Assembly: GCA_039034015.1 (NCBI GenBank)
Contig: JBCCBM010000006.1
Span: 1 to 64,000, forward strand
Direction of reading: 5' to 3'
Origin: Acuticoccus sp039034015
Lineage (GTDB): Bacteria > Pseudomonadota > Alphaproteobacteria > Rhizobiales > Amorphaceae
Length of the DNA stretch: 64,000 bases
This document shows, piece after piece, positions 7,739-16,166 of this stretch. The first letter of the stretch is position 1; each line of letters opens with the position of its first letter. Made by a program: the position numbers and the translations under genes. The notes below the pieces were generated by a model, which saw nothing but the letters and a program-made list of their open reading frames with translations, was not told where the DNA came from and did no database searches.

Positions 7739-8437
7739 TTATACCGAGCGGGTGAGGCCGCCATCAAGGCGAAGGTTCTGGCCGGTCATGTAGGCGCCGC
7801 CCTCGGAGGCGAGCCAGGAGACGAGCGAGGAGACCTCCGCCGTGGTGCCGTAGCGGCCAAGGGGGATGCGCGCGCGGCGATCGTCCGCCTCGGGCAGGGA
7901 ATCGATGAAGCCCGGAAGAATGTTGTTCATGCGCACGTTTTGGGCCGCGTACCGGTCGGTGACGAGCTTGGTGAACGCGGCAAGCCCGGCGCGAAAGACG
8001 CCTGAGGTGGGGAAGAGGGGGTCCGGCTCGAAGGCGGCAAAGGTGGAGATGTTGATGATCGATCCGCCGCCATTTTGCGCCATGATGGGCACCACAAGGC
8101 GCACCGGGCGCACCACGTTCATGAGGTAAACCTCCATGCCGGTGTGCCAGTCGTCATCAGAAAGGTCGAGGACGGGGCCTTTGGGGCCGTGGCCGGCCGA
8201 ATTCACCAAGACGTCGATGCGGCCGAAGCGGGAAAGGGTGCCGTCCACCAGGGTTTTGAGCGCCTCCGGGTCGAGGTTGGAGCCGGTGACGCCTATGCCG
8301 CCAAGTTCTTCGGCCAGCGCTTCGCCTTTGCCGGAGGAGGAGAGGACGGACACCGAAAAGCCGTCGGCGTGGAGGCGGCGGGCCGCATCGGCGCCCATCC
8401 CGCTGCCGCCGGCCGTCACGATTGCAACCTTTGTCAT
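7739..8437 (-). CDS. SDR family oxidoreductase with a degenerate catalytic motif
   Basis: A 232-residue short-chain dehydrogenase fold. The cofactor-binding Gly motif (VTAGGSGMG), the NSAG motif (VLVNSAGHGP) and the C-terminal GGAYMTGQNLRLDGG are normal. The active-site segment, which in the family reads YxxxK (as in PAYSASKAAL), aligns to PTSGVFRAGL, so Tyr is Ser and Lys is Arg. Classical reductase activity is therefore doubtful. It may act as a binding protein or use altered chemistry. It lies upstream of the toxin-antitoxin pair on the same strand and divergent from the EVE gene. Confidence 0.8.
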   Translation of the reverse strand: MTKVAIVTAGGSGMGADAARRLHADGFSVSVLSSSGKGEALAEELGGIGVTGSNLDPEALKTLVDGTLSRFGRIDVLVNSAGHGPKGPVLDLSDDDWHTGMEVYLMNVVRPVRLVVPIMAQNGGGSIINISTFAAFEPDPLFPTSGVFRAGLAAFTKLVTDRYAAQNVRMNNILPGFIDSLPEADDRRARIPLGRYGTTAEVSSLVSWLASEGGAYMTGQNLRLDGGLTRSV

Positions 8438-8503
8438 GAATGCCCTTCCGCGTGTTTGGTCCGCCGCGCTACATCCTCCCCCGCGCGAAAGAAAGGGGCA
8501 GCC

Positions 8504-8923
8504 ATGGCCTATTGGCTCTTCAAGTCAGAGCCCGACACCTGGGGGTGGGACGATCAAGTCGCCGCCGGCAAAGGGGGCGCGGAGTGGGACGGGGTGCGCA
8601 ACTATCAGGCGCGCAACGTCATGCGGGCAATGAAGAAGGGCGACAAAGGCTTCTTCTACCACTCGGTGAACGCGAAGGAAGTTGTCGGCATCGTGAAGGT
8701 GGTGAAGGAGGCGCACCCCGATTCCACCGACGACACCGGCAAGTGGGAGTGCGTGGATGTGGCGGCGGTCAAACCGCTGAAGGAACCGGTCACGCTGGCG
8801 ATGGTGAAGGAGACGCCGGCGCTCGCCGAGATGATGCTCGTCAAAAACTCGCGCCTTTCGGTGCAGCCTGTGACGGAGGAGGAGTGGCAGACGATCCTCA
8901 AAATGGCGAAGACCAAGGCGTAA
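8504..8923 (+). CDS. EVE domain-containing protein
   Basis: A 139-residue protein that is entirely one EVE domain (PUA-like fold), related to YTH domains and known to bind modified bases in nucleic acid. Motifs are MAYWLFKSEPDTWGWDDQ at the N-terminus, WDGVRNYQARNVMRAMKKGD, GFFYHSVNAKEVVGIVKV and the C-terminal SRLSVQPVTEEEW. The ATG has a good ribosome-binding site (AAAGGGG). The reading frame is open further upstream, but that part is antisense to the SDR gene. Confidence 0.92.
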   Translation: MAYWLFKSEPDTWGWDDQVAAGKGGAEWDGVRNYQARNVMRAMKKGDKGFFYHSVNAKEVVGIVKVVKEAHPDSTDDTGKWECVDVAAVKPLKEPVTLAMVKETPALAEMMLVKNSRLSVQPVTEEEWQTILKMAKTKA

Positions 8924-9555
8924 AAGCGTTCGTCGCCGACAACACGGTGGTCGGCGCGCCTTCGCTGGTGCCCGAAGTGCGGCTTCACCTTGCCAGCGAG
9001 GCGTTGGCCTTGTGGCACAAGACGGAGGCGCTGGCGGGGGAGGGGTTGCCGCCGCCGTTTTGGGCGTTTGCGTGGGCGGGCGGGCAGGCACTTGCCCGCC
9101 ATGTCATCGATACGCCCGATCTTGTTGCGGGCAAGACGGTGCTCGACCTTGGGGCGGGCGGTGGGCTCGTCGCGATTGCGGCGCGGCAGGCGGGGGCGCG
9201 CCGGGTGCGGGCCAATGAGGTGGACCGGTTTGCGCTCGCCGCAATTGGGATGAATGCGGCCCTCAACGCTGCTCTGATCGAGGTGGTGGCGAGCGACCTG
9301 TTGGATGGGCCGGCCGGGGCCGATGTCGTGCTCGTGGGCGACCTTTTTTATGAAAAGGCGCTGGCGGCGCGCGCGCTTGCGTTTTTGGAGCGGGCGGCCA
9401 AGGCGGGGGCAACGGTGCTGATCGGCGACCCCTCGCGCAGTTATCTCCCGCAGGCGCGGCTTTTGCCGGTTGCGACCTTTTCGGTGCCAACGCCCCGGGC
9501 GCTGGAGGATGCGGATGTGAAGCGCACCACCGTGTGGACGCTGCGCGAAGGCTGA
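8884..9555 (+). CDS. Class I SAM-dependent methyltransferase (COG3897-like)
   Basis: A 223-residue Rossmann-fold methyltransferase of the group labelled predicted nicotinamide N-methylase / protein-lysine methyltransferase-like. SAM motif I is VLDLGAGGGLVAIAA. The conserved PPPFWAFAWAGGQALARHV lies before it and ADVVLVGDLFYEK after it. No ATG fits; the GTG at 8884 has GGAGG just upstream and lets the conserved N-terminal FVADNTVVGAP...LVPEVRLHL be included, giving a 40-nt overlap with the EVE gene. A later GTG at 8947 would truncate this part. The methyl acceptor is unknown. Confidence 0.83.
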   Translation: MADDPQNGEDQGVKAFVADNTVVGAPSLVPEVRLHLASEALALWHKTEALAGEGLPPPFWAFAWAGGQALARHVIDTPDLVAGKTVLDLGAGGGLVAIAARQAGARRVRANEVDRFALAAIGMNAALNAALIEVVASDLLDGPAGADVVLVGDLFYEKALAARALAFLERAAKAGATVLIGDPSRSYLPQARLLPVATFSVPTPRALEDADVKRTTVWTLREG

Positions 9556-9619
9556 TGGGACCCCTTCCATCGCGGTCGCAAGGTGGTAATGGTGCGCTGC
9601 ACCATGAGGGGATAGGACA

Positions 9620-10399
9620 ATGCTCCAGGGAAAACGCGCCGTCATCACCGGCTCCACCTCCGGGATCGGCTTGGCCTACGCGAAAAGTTTGGCGGCGGAG
9701 GGCGTGGATGTCCTCATCAACGGGTTTGGCGACCCGGACGCCATTGAGGCCGAGCGAAAAGCGCTCGCCGACAAAGGCGTGAAGGCGCTTTATTCCGGCG
9801 CAGACATGACGAAGCCCGATGAGATCGCCGAGATGATGGCAATGGCAGAGCGGGAGCTCGGCGGCTGTGACATCTTGATCAACAATGCCGGCATCCAGCA
9901 TGTCGCGGCGGTGGAAGAGTTCCCGGACGCCAAGTGGGACGCCATCATCGCGATCAACCTCTCCAGCGCGTTTCACACCATGAAGCACGCCGTGCCGATG
10001 ATGAAGCGCGCCGGCTGGGGCCGCATCATCACCACCGCATCGGCCCACGCGCTGACGGCCTCGCCCTACAAGAGCGCCTATGTGGCGGCAAAACATGGCA
10101 TTGCCGGCCTCACCAAGACCGTGGCGCTGGAGGTGGCGACGGAAAAGATCACGGTGAACGCCATTTGCCCCGGCTATGTCTGGACGCCGCTCGTTGAAAA
10201 GCAGGTGCCCGACACCGCCAAGGCGCGCGGGATCAGCGAGGAAGAGGTGATCCGCGATGTGCTTCTGGTCGCGCAGCCCACGAAGGAGTTTGTGACGGTG
10301 GACCAGGTGGCCGCCTTCGCGCTCTTCCTGTGCCGGGATGAGGCGGCGTCCATCACCGGCGCGATCCTAAACATTGATGGCGGCTGGGTGGCGCAATAA
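9620..10399 (+). CDS. bdhA: 3-hydroxybutyrate dehydrogenase
   Basis: NAD-dependent SDR enzyme that oxidises D-3-hydroxybutyrate to acetoacetate during use of polyhydroxybutyrate. It has 259 residues. Seen are TGSTSGIGLAYAK (cofactor), NNAGIQHV, the active-site Ser and YxxxK (ASAHALTASPYKSAYVAAKHG), and the diagnostic NAICPGYVWTPLVEKQ and DEAASITGAILNIDGGW. The ATG follows GAGGGGATAGGAC. Its stop overlaps the start of the next gene (TAATG). Confidence 0.93.
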   Translation: MLQGKRAVITGSTSGIGLAYAKSLAAEGVDVLINGFGDPDAIEAERKALADKGVKALYSGADMTKPDEIAEMMAMAERELGGCDILINNAGIQHVAAVEEFPDAKWDAIIAINLSSAFHTMKHAVPMMKRAGWGRIITTASAHALTASPYKSAYVAAKHGIAGLTKTVALEVATEKITVNAICPGYVWTPLVEKQVPDTAKARGISEEEVIRDVLLVAQPTKEFVTVDQVAAFALFLCRDEAASITGAILNIDGGWVAQ

Positions 10400-11310
10400 T
10401 GGGTGCGCTCGCGCGGGGGCTTTTTGGGGCCCTCGCGCTGGCGGCCTTTGCCGGCCTTGCCCTTGGCGTTCTTGGGCCGCTCGCCCCGTTTTTTGACTCC
10501 TTTGCCCACTTTCGTGCCCATGGTGCGGTGGCGCTCGCCTTTGCGGGCGCTGTGCTCATCGCGCTGGGGTGGCGTTGGCGCGGCGGCCTGACCGTGGCGG
10601 TTGCGGCGGCAGCGTTTGCCACCGTTGTTACGACCTTTGCCCCTGTGCCGGCGCAGGAGGGGGAGACGCGGCTCCTCCAGATGAACCTTTTGCTTTATGC
10701 CGATATCGGCCCAGCGCTCGATGCCATCGCGCAAGAGGCGCCGGACCTTGTGGTGCTCCAGGAGGTGGCGCCGCATCACAGGCCCGCGCTGGCGGGGCTT
10801 GCGGCCTACCCCCACCAGGCGCTCTGCCTGATCCCGGCGGGGTTTGATGGGGTGGCGCTTTTGTCAAAACACCCGTTTGTGGGTGACGGCGGCTGCCTGC
10901 CACGGGATCAGCTGTTGTGGCGGCGGGTGGCGCTGCCGGGCGGCGCGGTGACGGTGGCGTCCTTCCACGCAAAGCTCCCTTGGCCGTTTTCGCAGACGGC
11001 GCAGTTTGCGCGCATTCGGCCCGCCCTTGAGGCGCTTCCCGCCCCGCGCGTCATTGCGGGTGATCTTAACGCTGTGCCCTGGAGCGCATCGGTGGAGCGC
11101 TTTGAACGGGCCGCAGGCGTTGCGGTCGCACGGGGCGTCGGCGGCACGTGGCCGGCGGTTTACGGGCACGCGGCGGCGCGATGGCTGGGGCTTTCCATCG
11201 ATCATGTCTTGGTGTCGGACGGGGTGCGCGTTGTGGCAGCGCGCACCTTGCCGGCGACCGCGTCCGACCATCTTCCCGTCAGTGTCACATTCAGCGGAGG
11301 GGCGCGGTGA
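10399..11310 (+). CDS. Membrane-anchored endonuclease/exonuclease/phosphatase family protein
   Basis: A 303-residue protein with three hydrophobic segments in the first 80 residues followed by an EEP (DNase I-like) domain. Motifs are LLQMNLLLYAD, the metal-ligand Glu in VVLQEVAPHH, VIAGDLNAVPWS (Asp/Asn pair) and the C-terminal TASDHLPVSVTF. Family members hydrolyse phosphodiesters or phosphomonoesters in nucleic acid, lipids or inositides. Which one applies here is not readable. It is flanked by bdhA (TAATG overlap) and the patatin gene (GTGA overlap), so these three form an operon. Confidence 0.85.
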   Translation: MGALARGLFGALALAAFAGLALGVLGPLAPFFDSFAHFRAHGAVALAFAGAVLIALGWRWRGGLTVAVAAAAFATVVTTFAPVPAQEGETRLLQMNLLLYADIGPALDAIAQEAPDLVVLQEVAPHHRPALAGLAAYPHQALCLIPAGFDGVALLSKHPFVGDGGCLPRDQLLWRRVALPGGAVTVASFHAKLPWPFSQTAQFARIRPALEALPAPRVIAGDLNAVPWSASVERFERAAGVAVARGVGGTWPAVYGHAAARWLGLSIDHVLVSDGVRVVAARTLPATASDHLPVSVTFSGGAR

Positions 11311-12314
11311 GAAAGAAAATTAACGTTGCCCTCCAAGGAGGCGGGGCGCACGGGGCCTTCACCTGGGGCGTCCTCTCGGTGCTTTTGGCGAGCGATGAGG
11401 TCTCGATCGACGGGGTGACCGGCACCTCAGCCGGGGCAATGAACGCGGCCGTCATGATGTCAGGCTACATGAAGGGGGGCGAAGAGGGCGCGTGCGCAGC
11501 GCTGTCGGCCTTTTGGAAGGATGTGTCGGAGGCCGCGCAATTCAGCCCCTTCAAGCGCACGCCGCTGGATGTGTGGCTGGGCAACTGGTCGCTCGACACC
11601 TCGCCCACGTATCTCGCGTTTGATCTGGCAAGCCGCATCATCTCCCCCGCGCTTGCCAACCCGCTCGACATCAACCCTTTGCGCGAAATCATCACCCAGC
11701 ATGTGGATTTTGACGCGCTGACGGCCTGCAGCGACTTAAAGCTCTTTGTGGCGGCGACCAATGTGCACACCGGCAAGGCGCGCATCTTCCCCCACACCGA
11801 GTTGACGCCCGAGGCGCTATTGGCGTCGGCCTGCGTGCCGGACCTTTTTCGCCCCGTCATCATCGACGACACGCCCTATTGGGACGGCGGGTTTATCGGC
11901 AACCCGCCCCTTTACCCGCTATTTTACGAGACCCGCACCGCCGACACTGTGATCGTCCAGATCAACCCCATCGTGCGCGATGAAACGCCCTACACGGCGC
12001 GCGAGATCGTGAACCGGGTAAACGAGATCACCTTCAACGCCTCGCTGCTCAAGGAGCTGCGGGCGGTGCGGTTTGTGACGCGCCTCATCGAAGACGGCAA
12101 ACTTCAGGCGAGCGAATATATGCGCGTGCGCCTGCATCGCATTGCGAGCGATGATCTTGGGCCCTTGTCGGCCTCCTCAAAACTCAACGCGGAGTGGGAG
12201 TTTTTAGAACATCTTCACGCCATCGGGCAGGCGGCGGCGCAGGCGTGGCTCGACCGTCATCTCGGTGACGTTGGCGTGCGCGACACCATCGACGTCGATG
12301 CGGAACTGAACTGA
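11307..12314 (+). CDS. Patatin-like phospholipase
   Basis: A 335-residue patatin-fold serine hydrolase. The oxyanion-hole motif is QGGGAHGAF (about residues 9-17), the nucleophile is in GTSAG (about residue 43), and the catalytic Asp is in YWDGGFIGNPPLYPL (about residue 195). The C-terminal 110 residues match the extension seen in the DUF3734 group. The GTG at 11307 overlaps the previous stop, and GGAGGGG precedes it. Patatin genes next to bdhA occur in several alphaproteobacteria, which suggests a link to storage-polymer or lipid turnover. That link is inferred. Confidence 0.88.
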   Translation: MRKKINVALQGGGAHGAFTWGVLSVLLASDEVSIDGVTGTSAGAMNAAVMMSGYMKGGEEGACAALSAFWKDVSEAAQFSPFKRTPLDVWLGNWSLDTSPTYLAFDLASRIISPALANPLDINPLREIITQHVDFDALTACSDLKLFVAATNVHTGKARIFPHTELTPEALLASACVPDLFRPVIIDDTPYWDGGFIGNPPLYPLFYETRTADTVIVQINPIVRDETPYTAREIVNRVNEITFNASLLKELRAVRFVTRLIEDGKLQASEYMRVRLHRIASDDLGPLSASSKLNAEWEFLEHLHAIGQAAAQAWLDRHLGDVGVRDTIDVDAELN

Positions 12315-12360
12315 AGCGGCTTTTGCCGTATAGTGCGCCGCGCGAGACACAGGAGCGCGG

Positions 12361-14151
12361 ATGGACCACGGGCACACGGGCGACCTTTTGGTGATTGTCG
12401 CCTTTTTGGGGGCGGCGGTGGTGTTCGTGCCGCTGTTCAAGCGGCTCGGCCTTGGAGCCGTGCTCGGCTACCTTGCGGCGGGGCTCCTGTTGGGCCCCTC
12501 AGTGCTGGGCGTGTCGAGCCATCCGGAGGACATTTTGTCCTTTGCCGAGCTTGGGGTGGTGTTGCTTCTCTTCTTGATCGGGCTGGAATTGAACCCCCAG
12601 CGGCTCTGGGCCATGCGGCGGGACATTTTTGGCCTCGGCTTTCTCCAGGTCGTCCTGTGCGCGGCGGTGTTGGCGCTTTACCCGCTTCTGGTGCTCGGCC
12701 GCTCGTGGGAGTTTGCGGTGGTGGCGGGCCTTGGGCTTGCGCTTTCATCCACCGCGCTTGTCATGCAGATCATTGAGGAGCGCGGCGCGCTGCGCATGCC
12801 CTATGGGCAAAAGACCTTTGCGGTGCTCCTCGCCCAAGACCTTGCCATTGTGCCGGCGCTGCTCGTCGTCTCGTTCCTTGCCCCCGGCACGGGGGAGGAG
12901 ATGGGCGGCTTTGAGGTTGCCACCTCCATCGCCATTGCGCTTGCCGCCGTCGGCGCGGTGGTTGTGGTGGGGCACTATCTCCTTTCGCCAATTTTTAAGA
13001 TCCTGGCGCGCTTTGGCGGCCGCGAGATTATGACCGCGGCGGCACTTCTGGTGGTGATTGGGGCGGGGCTGCTTTTGGTGTCGGTGGGCCTTTCGATGGC
13101 CATGGGCGCGTTTTTGGCGGGTGTGCTGCTCGCGGAAAGCAACTATCGCCGGGAGCTTGAGGCCGACATTGAGCCCTTCCGCGGGTTGTTGCTGGGGCTC
13201 TTCTTTCTGGCAGTTGGCATGTCCATGCAGCTCGATGTCATTGCCGAAAATTGGCTGACGCTCACCGGTGGCGTTCTCACGCTCCTTCTGGTGAAGGCAG
13301 CCATTGTCTACGGCCTCGTGCGCGTCTTTGGCAGTGACCATGTGACGGCCACCAAATCGAGCATCCTTCTGAGCCAAGGGGGTGAGTTCGGCTTCGTGAT
13401 TTTCACCACCGCGGCCGCCAGCGGGATTTTGACCGATGCCGATGCTTCGCAGCTCATCGCCGCGGTGGTGATTTCCATGGCGACCACGCCGTTTCTCATC
13501 CGCTTCTTGCCGCCGCTCCTCATCCGCAAACCCGTTGAGACAACGCCGGACGAGGATTTTGCCGGCGCGGGCGGCGAAACGTTGATCATCGGCTTTGGGC
13601 GATTTGGCCAGCTGGTGAGTCAGATGATGCTGGCCGGTGGACATGAGCCGACGCTTTTGGACAATGATGCCAACCGCGTCGCCGAGGCCAAGCGCTTTGG
13701 CACCCGGGTCTACTATGGCGATGGCAAGCGGCTGGACGTCTTGCGCGCCGCCAAGGCGCAGGACGCCAAGCTGATCGCCATCTGCACGACGCCCGCCGCG
13801 ACCACCACCGCCATTGTCGACCTTGTGCGCGAGCAATTCCCCCACGCGCGCGTTTTTGCCCGGGCCTACGACCGGCGCCATGCGCTGACGCTGTTCGACC
13901 ACGCGGTGGATTACCAGCGGCGCGAGACCTTTGACACCGCGCTCCGCTTCGGGCGGGACGCGCTGGAGGCGCTTGGCGCGGGGGCCGATCAGGCCAAGGC
14001 GAGCGAGATGCTGGTGCGCCAAAGGGACCGCGAGCGCTTAGAATATCAGCGCATGGAGGGGATTGTGGAGGGACACCGCCGGTGGCGCGAGGTGACGCCA
14101 CGGCCTTACAATCTCGACGAGGCCTCGTCGGACCGCGCGGCGGCGGAGTAG
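12361..14151 (+). CDS. Kef-type monovalent cation:proton antiporter (CPA2) with RCK domain
   Basis: A 596-residue inner-membrane protein. Residues 1-390 form about twelve hydrophobic segments of the CPA2 exchanger, including GYLAAGLLLGPSVLG and SSTALVMQIIEERG. Residues about 400-520 form a cytosolic TrkA-N/RCK Rossmann domain (LIIGFGRFGQLVSQ, LLDNDANRV, YYGDGKRLDVLRAA). KefB/KefC have this layout and export K+ under electrophile stress with glutathione control. I cannot tell KefB from KefC here and see no KefF/G-type partner. The ATG is preceded by CAGGAGCG. Confidence 0.9.
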   Translation: MDHGHTGDLLVIVAFLGAAVVFVPLFKRLGLGAVLGYLAAGLLLGPSVLGVSSHPEDILSFAELGVVLLLFLIGLELNPQRLWAMRRDIFGLGFLQVVLCAAVLALYPLLVLGRSWEFAVVAGLGLALSSTALVMQIIEERGALRMPYGQKTFAVLLAQDLAIVPALLVVSFLAPGTGEEMGGFEVATSIAIALAAVGAVVVVGHYLLSPIFKILARFGGREIMTAAALLVVIGAGLLLVSVGLSMAMGAFLAGVLLAESNYRRELEADIEPFRGLLLGLFFLAVGMSMQLDVIAENWLTLTGGVLTLLLVKAAIVYGLVRVFGSDHVTATKSSILLSQGGEFGFVIFTTAAASGILTDADASQLIAAVVISMATTPFLIRFLPPLLIRKPVETTPDEDFAGAGGETLIIGFGRFGQLVSQMMLAGGHEPTLLDNDANRVAEAKRFGTRVYYGDGKRLDVLRAAKAQDAKLIAICTTPAATTTAIVDLVREQFPHARVFARAYDRRHALTLFDHAVDYQRRETFDTALRFGRDALEALGAGADQAKASEMLVRQRDRERLEYQRMEGIVEGHRRWREVTPRPYNLDEASSDRAAAE

Positions 14152-14152
14152 G

Positions 14153-14827
14153 TCACCGCTCGCGAAGCGCCGTCCTAAGGTCGGCCACCAGCGGCGCGAG
14201 GAGTGCGGACAGGGCCGGTTGGCGGCCGACCTCCAGCGCGACGGTTGCCGTTTCGCCAAGGGCCGCCGTGCCGGGGGCGGCAACGCGCACTCCGTAGGCT
14301 GGCCCGGGCCGCAGCGGCACACCGGGGACGAACACGACCGTTGCGGGCACCGGCGTGTTCGGCGCGCGGGCAAAGCGCACGGTGACGCGCGCTCCCTCCT
14401 GAAATGCTGCCACATCCTGCGGCGCAACGCTGAGCTCCAGCGCAACGCCTTCGCCGGTGGGCAGAAGCGTCGCAACGCCCTCACCCTGCCCCACGCCCGC
14501 CCCCTCGCCGGCAATGGCGGTGATAACGCCGTCAACGGGCGCCGTGAGCCTCACCCTGCGATCGCCGACAAGGGTTGCGACGACCCCGCCGGCCGCAACG
14601 CGCGCGCCGGCGGCCACCGGCGCCTCCACCCGGCCGTCGATGGGCGCGGCAAGGCGCTGCGCCGTGCCCGCCGCCACCACCGCGCCGGGGACAATCACGG
14701 CCTGGGAGAGCGGCGCCAGCGCGCCCCATACCCCCACCACGAGAACAAGCGCTGCGACGACCGCAAGGCCCCACCGGCCAAGGCGCCGCGCGCTCTGCGC
14801 CGGGTCATCAGCGGCCTGCGGTCTCAT
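14153..14827 (-). CDS. Short HlyD-like periplasmic adaptor (type I secretion)
   Basis: A 224-residue protein with one N-terminal membrane anchor (about residues 17-40, WGLAVVAALVLVVGVWGALA) followed by SQAVIVPGAVVAAGTAQRLAAPIDGRVE and two lipoyl/barrel-like halves (DRRVRLTAPVDGVITAI). PrtE/HlyD adaptors have about 430 residues with a long coiled-coil hairpin. Here the hairpin is missing or nearly so, and the halves follow directly on each other. The ATG at 14827, with AAAGGTG before it, lies in an ATGA overlap with the last ORF of the repeat array, and its start region is itself the terminal repeat unit. Export role is inferred from the ABC gene upstream. Confidence 0.72.
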   Translation of the reverse strand: MRPQAADDPAQSARRLGRWGLAVVAALVLVVGVWGALAPLSQAVIVPGAVVAAGTAQRLAAPIDGRVEAPVAAGARVAAGGVVATLVGDRRVRLTAPVDGVITAIAGEGAGVGQGEGVATLLPTGEGVALELSVAPQDVAAFQEGARVTVRFARAPNTPVPATVVFVPGVPLRPGPAYGVRVAAPGTAALGETATVALEVGRQPALSALLAPLVADLRTALRER

Positions 14828-15033
14828 GCCGCGGCACCTTTCGATGGACGAATGTCGCGCCGGGAAAGCCACCGTGGCGCCTCAGCGTCACCGGCATGTG
14901 ACACGTCAAAGGTTTGGTGCGTTGGTCTCATCAAGGCGCGCCCTTCGACGGCCCCGTCTTGCGCCCGCCAAGCCCGTGTCGCGCCTTCGCCGGGCGCCGG
15001 CGTCGCGTCAAAGGTTTTGCGTGTTGGTCTCAC
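14824..15033 (-). CDS. Repeat ORF 6 (69 aa), coupled to the HlyD-like gene
   Basis: Two repeat units. Starts with GTG in a GTGA overlap with the previous ORF and ends in the TGA of the ATGA that starts the HlyD-like gene. The peptide begins MRPTRKTFDATPAPGEGATR and is Arg/Ala/Pro-rich. No homology was recognised. It may be translated only as a relay to the adaptor gene. Confidence 0.35.
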   Translation of the reverse strand: MRPTRKTFDATPAPGEGATRAWRAQDGAVEGRALMRPTHQTFDVSHAGDAEAPRWLSRRDIRPSKGAAA

Positions 15034-15239
15034 AGAGGCGCACCATTCGACGGGCCGGTTTTGCGCCGGCCAAGCCCATGTCGCGGCTTTGCTGGGCGCC
15101 GGTGTGGCACCTCAAAGAGCTGGCAGGTCGGTTTCATGAAGGCGCGACCTTCGTCGGGCCGGTTTTGCGCCGGCCAAGCCCGTGTCGCGCCTTTGCGTGT
15201 CGCCGGCGTCGCGTCAAAAGTCTGGTGTGTTGGTCTCAT
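15030..15239 (-). CDS. Repeat ORF 5 (69 aa)
   Basis: One 102-bp unit plus one 104-bp unit. Starts at an ATGA overlap and ends in the GTGA at 15030-15033. First half MRPTHQTFDATPATRKGATR; second half MKPTCQLFEVPHRRPAKPRH, read in the shifted frame produced by the 2-nt insertion. No known domain. Confidence 0.35.
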   Translation of the reverse strand: MRPTHQTFDATPATRKGATRAWPAQNRPDEGRAFMKPTCQLFEVPHRRPAKPRHGLGRRKTGPSNGAPL

Positions 15240-15751
15240 AGAGGCGCACCCTTCGACGGGCCGGTCTTGCGCCGGCCAAGCCCATGTCGCGGCTTTGTTG
15301 GGCGCCGGTGTGACACGTCAAAGAACTGGCAGGTCGGTTTCATGAAGGCGCGACCTTCGACGGGCCGGTTTTGCGCCGGCCAAGCCCGTGTCGCGCCTTT
15401 GCGTGGCGCCGGCGCCGCGTCAAAAGTCTGGTGCGTTGGTCTCATGAAGGCGCGACCTTCGACGGGCCGGTTCTGCGCCGGCCAAGCCCGTGTCGCGCCT
15501 TTGCGTGGCGCCGGCGCCGCGTCAAAAGTCTGGTGCGTTGGTCTCATGAAGGCGCGACCTTCGACGGGCCGGTCTCGCGCCGGCCAAGCCCGTGTCGCGC
15601 CTTTGCGTGGCGCCGGCGCCGCGTCAAAAGTCTGGCGAGTCGGTTTCATGAAGGCGCGACCTTCGACGGGCCGGTCTCGCGCCGGCCAAGCCCGTGTCGC
15701 GCCTTTGCGTGGCGCCGGCGTCGCGTCAAAAGTCTGGAGCGTTGGTCTCAT
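15236..15751 (-). CDS. Repeat ORF 4 (171 aa), five units
   Basis: The longest array ORF: four near-identical 102-bp units (34 residues each, beginning MRPTHQTFDA or MKPTRQTFDA) and one terminal 104-bp unit. Most inter-copy differences I can see alter the amino acid (for example QN versus RD, H versus L or R at position 5), which speaks against selection on the peptide. In the unit at 15446-15547, 24 of 34 third codon positions are G or C, lower than expected beside the very GC-rich neighbours. Confidence 0.35.
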   Translation of the reverse strand: MRPTLQTFDATPAPRKGATRAWPARDRPVEGRAFMKPTRQTFDAAPAPRKGATRAWPARDRPVEGRAFMRPTHQTFDAAPAPRKGATRAWPAQNRPVEGRAFMRPTHQTFDAAPAPRKGATRAWPAQNRPVEGRAFMKPTCQFFDVSHRRPTKPRHGLGRRKTGPSKGAPL

Positions 15752-15957
15752 GAAGGCGCGACCTTCGACGGGCCGGTCTCGCGCCGGCCAAGCCCATGTC
15801 GCGGCTTTGCTGGGCGCCGGTGTGACGCGTCAAAGGTTTGGTGCGTTGGTCTCATAGAGGCGCATCGTTCGACGGGTCGGTTTTGCGCCGGCCAAGCCCG
15901 TATCGCGACTCTGCGAGGCGCCGGCGTTGCGTCAAAGGTATGGCGCATCAGTCTCAT
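15748..15957 (-). CDS. Repeat ORF 3 (69 aa)
   Basis: One 102-bp and one 104-bp unit. ATGA overlaps at both ends. Begins MRLMRHTFDATPAPRRVAIR and continues MRPTHQTFDASHRRPAKPRH. The same two-unit layout as repeat ORFs 5 and 6. No domain recognised. Confidence 0.35.
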   Translation of the reverse strand: MRLMRHTFDATPAPRRVAIRAWPAQNRPVERCASMRPTHQTFDASHRRPAKPRHGLGRRETGPSKVAPS

Positions 15958-16166
15958 AAAGTCGCGCCCCTAGACGGGCCGGTCTTGCGCCGGCCAAGCC
16001 CGTGTGAAGCCATTGGGGGGCGCCGCTGTGCCACGTCAAACATGGGGCGCGTCGGTCTCAAAAGGGCGCGGCGTTTGACGGGCCCAGATTGCGCCGGCCA
16101 CGCGCGCGCAGCGCCTTTGCGGGGCCCCGGCGTGACACGGTCAAAGGCTTGGCGCGTCGGTCTCAT
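15954..16166 (-). CDS. Repeat ORF 2 (70 aa)
   Basis: One 105-bp and one 104-bp unit; the inner unit start is TTG instead of ATG. These are among the most diverged copies, beginning MRPTRQAFDRVTPGPRKGAA. ATGA overlaps at both ends. No domain recognised. Confidence 0.33.
   Translation of the reverse strand: MRPTRQAFDRVTPGPRKGAARAWPAQSGPVKRRALLRPTRPMFDVAQRRPPMASHGLGRRKTGPSRGATL

Noticed and set aside
7175..8437. SDR gene as a third toxin-antitoxin component
   Set aside because: It is 25 nt from the antitoxin and on the same strand, but SDR genes are common and nothing in the sequence links it to the module.
12745..14022. 425-codon minus-strand reading frame opposite the Kef-type antiporter
   Set aside because: A shadow frame rich in Arg/His/Gln, as expected for the complement of a membrane protein gene.
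14457..15857. 466-codon plus-strand reading frame across the repeat array
   Set aside because: It is open because of high GC and 102-bp periodicity. It begins antisense inside the HlyD-like gene, has no ribosome-binding site, and its Arg/Ser-rich peptide resembles no family.
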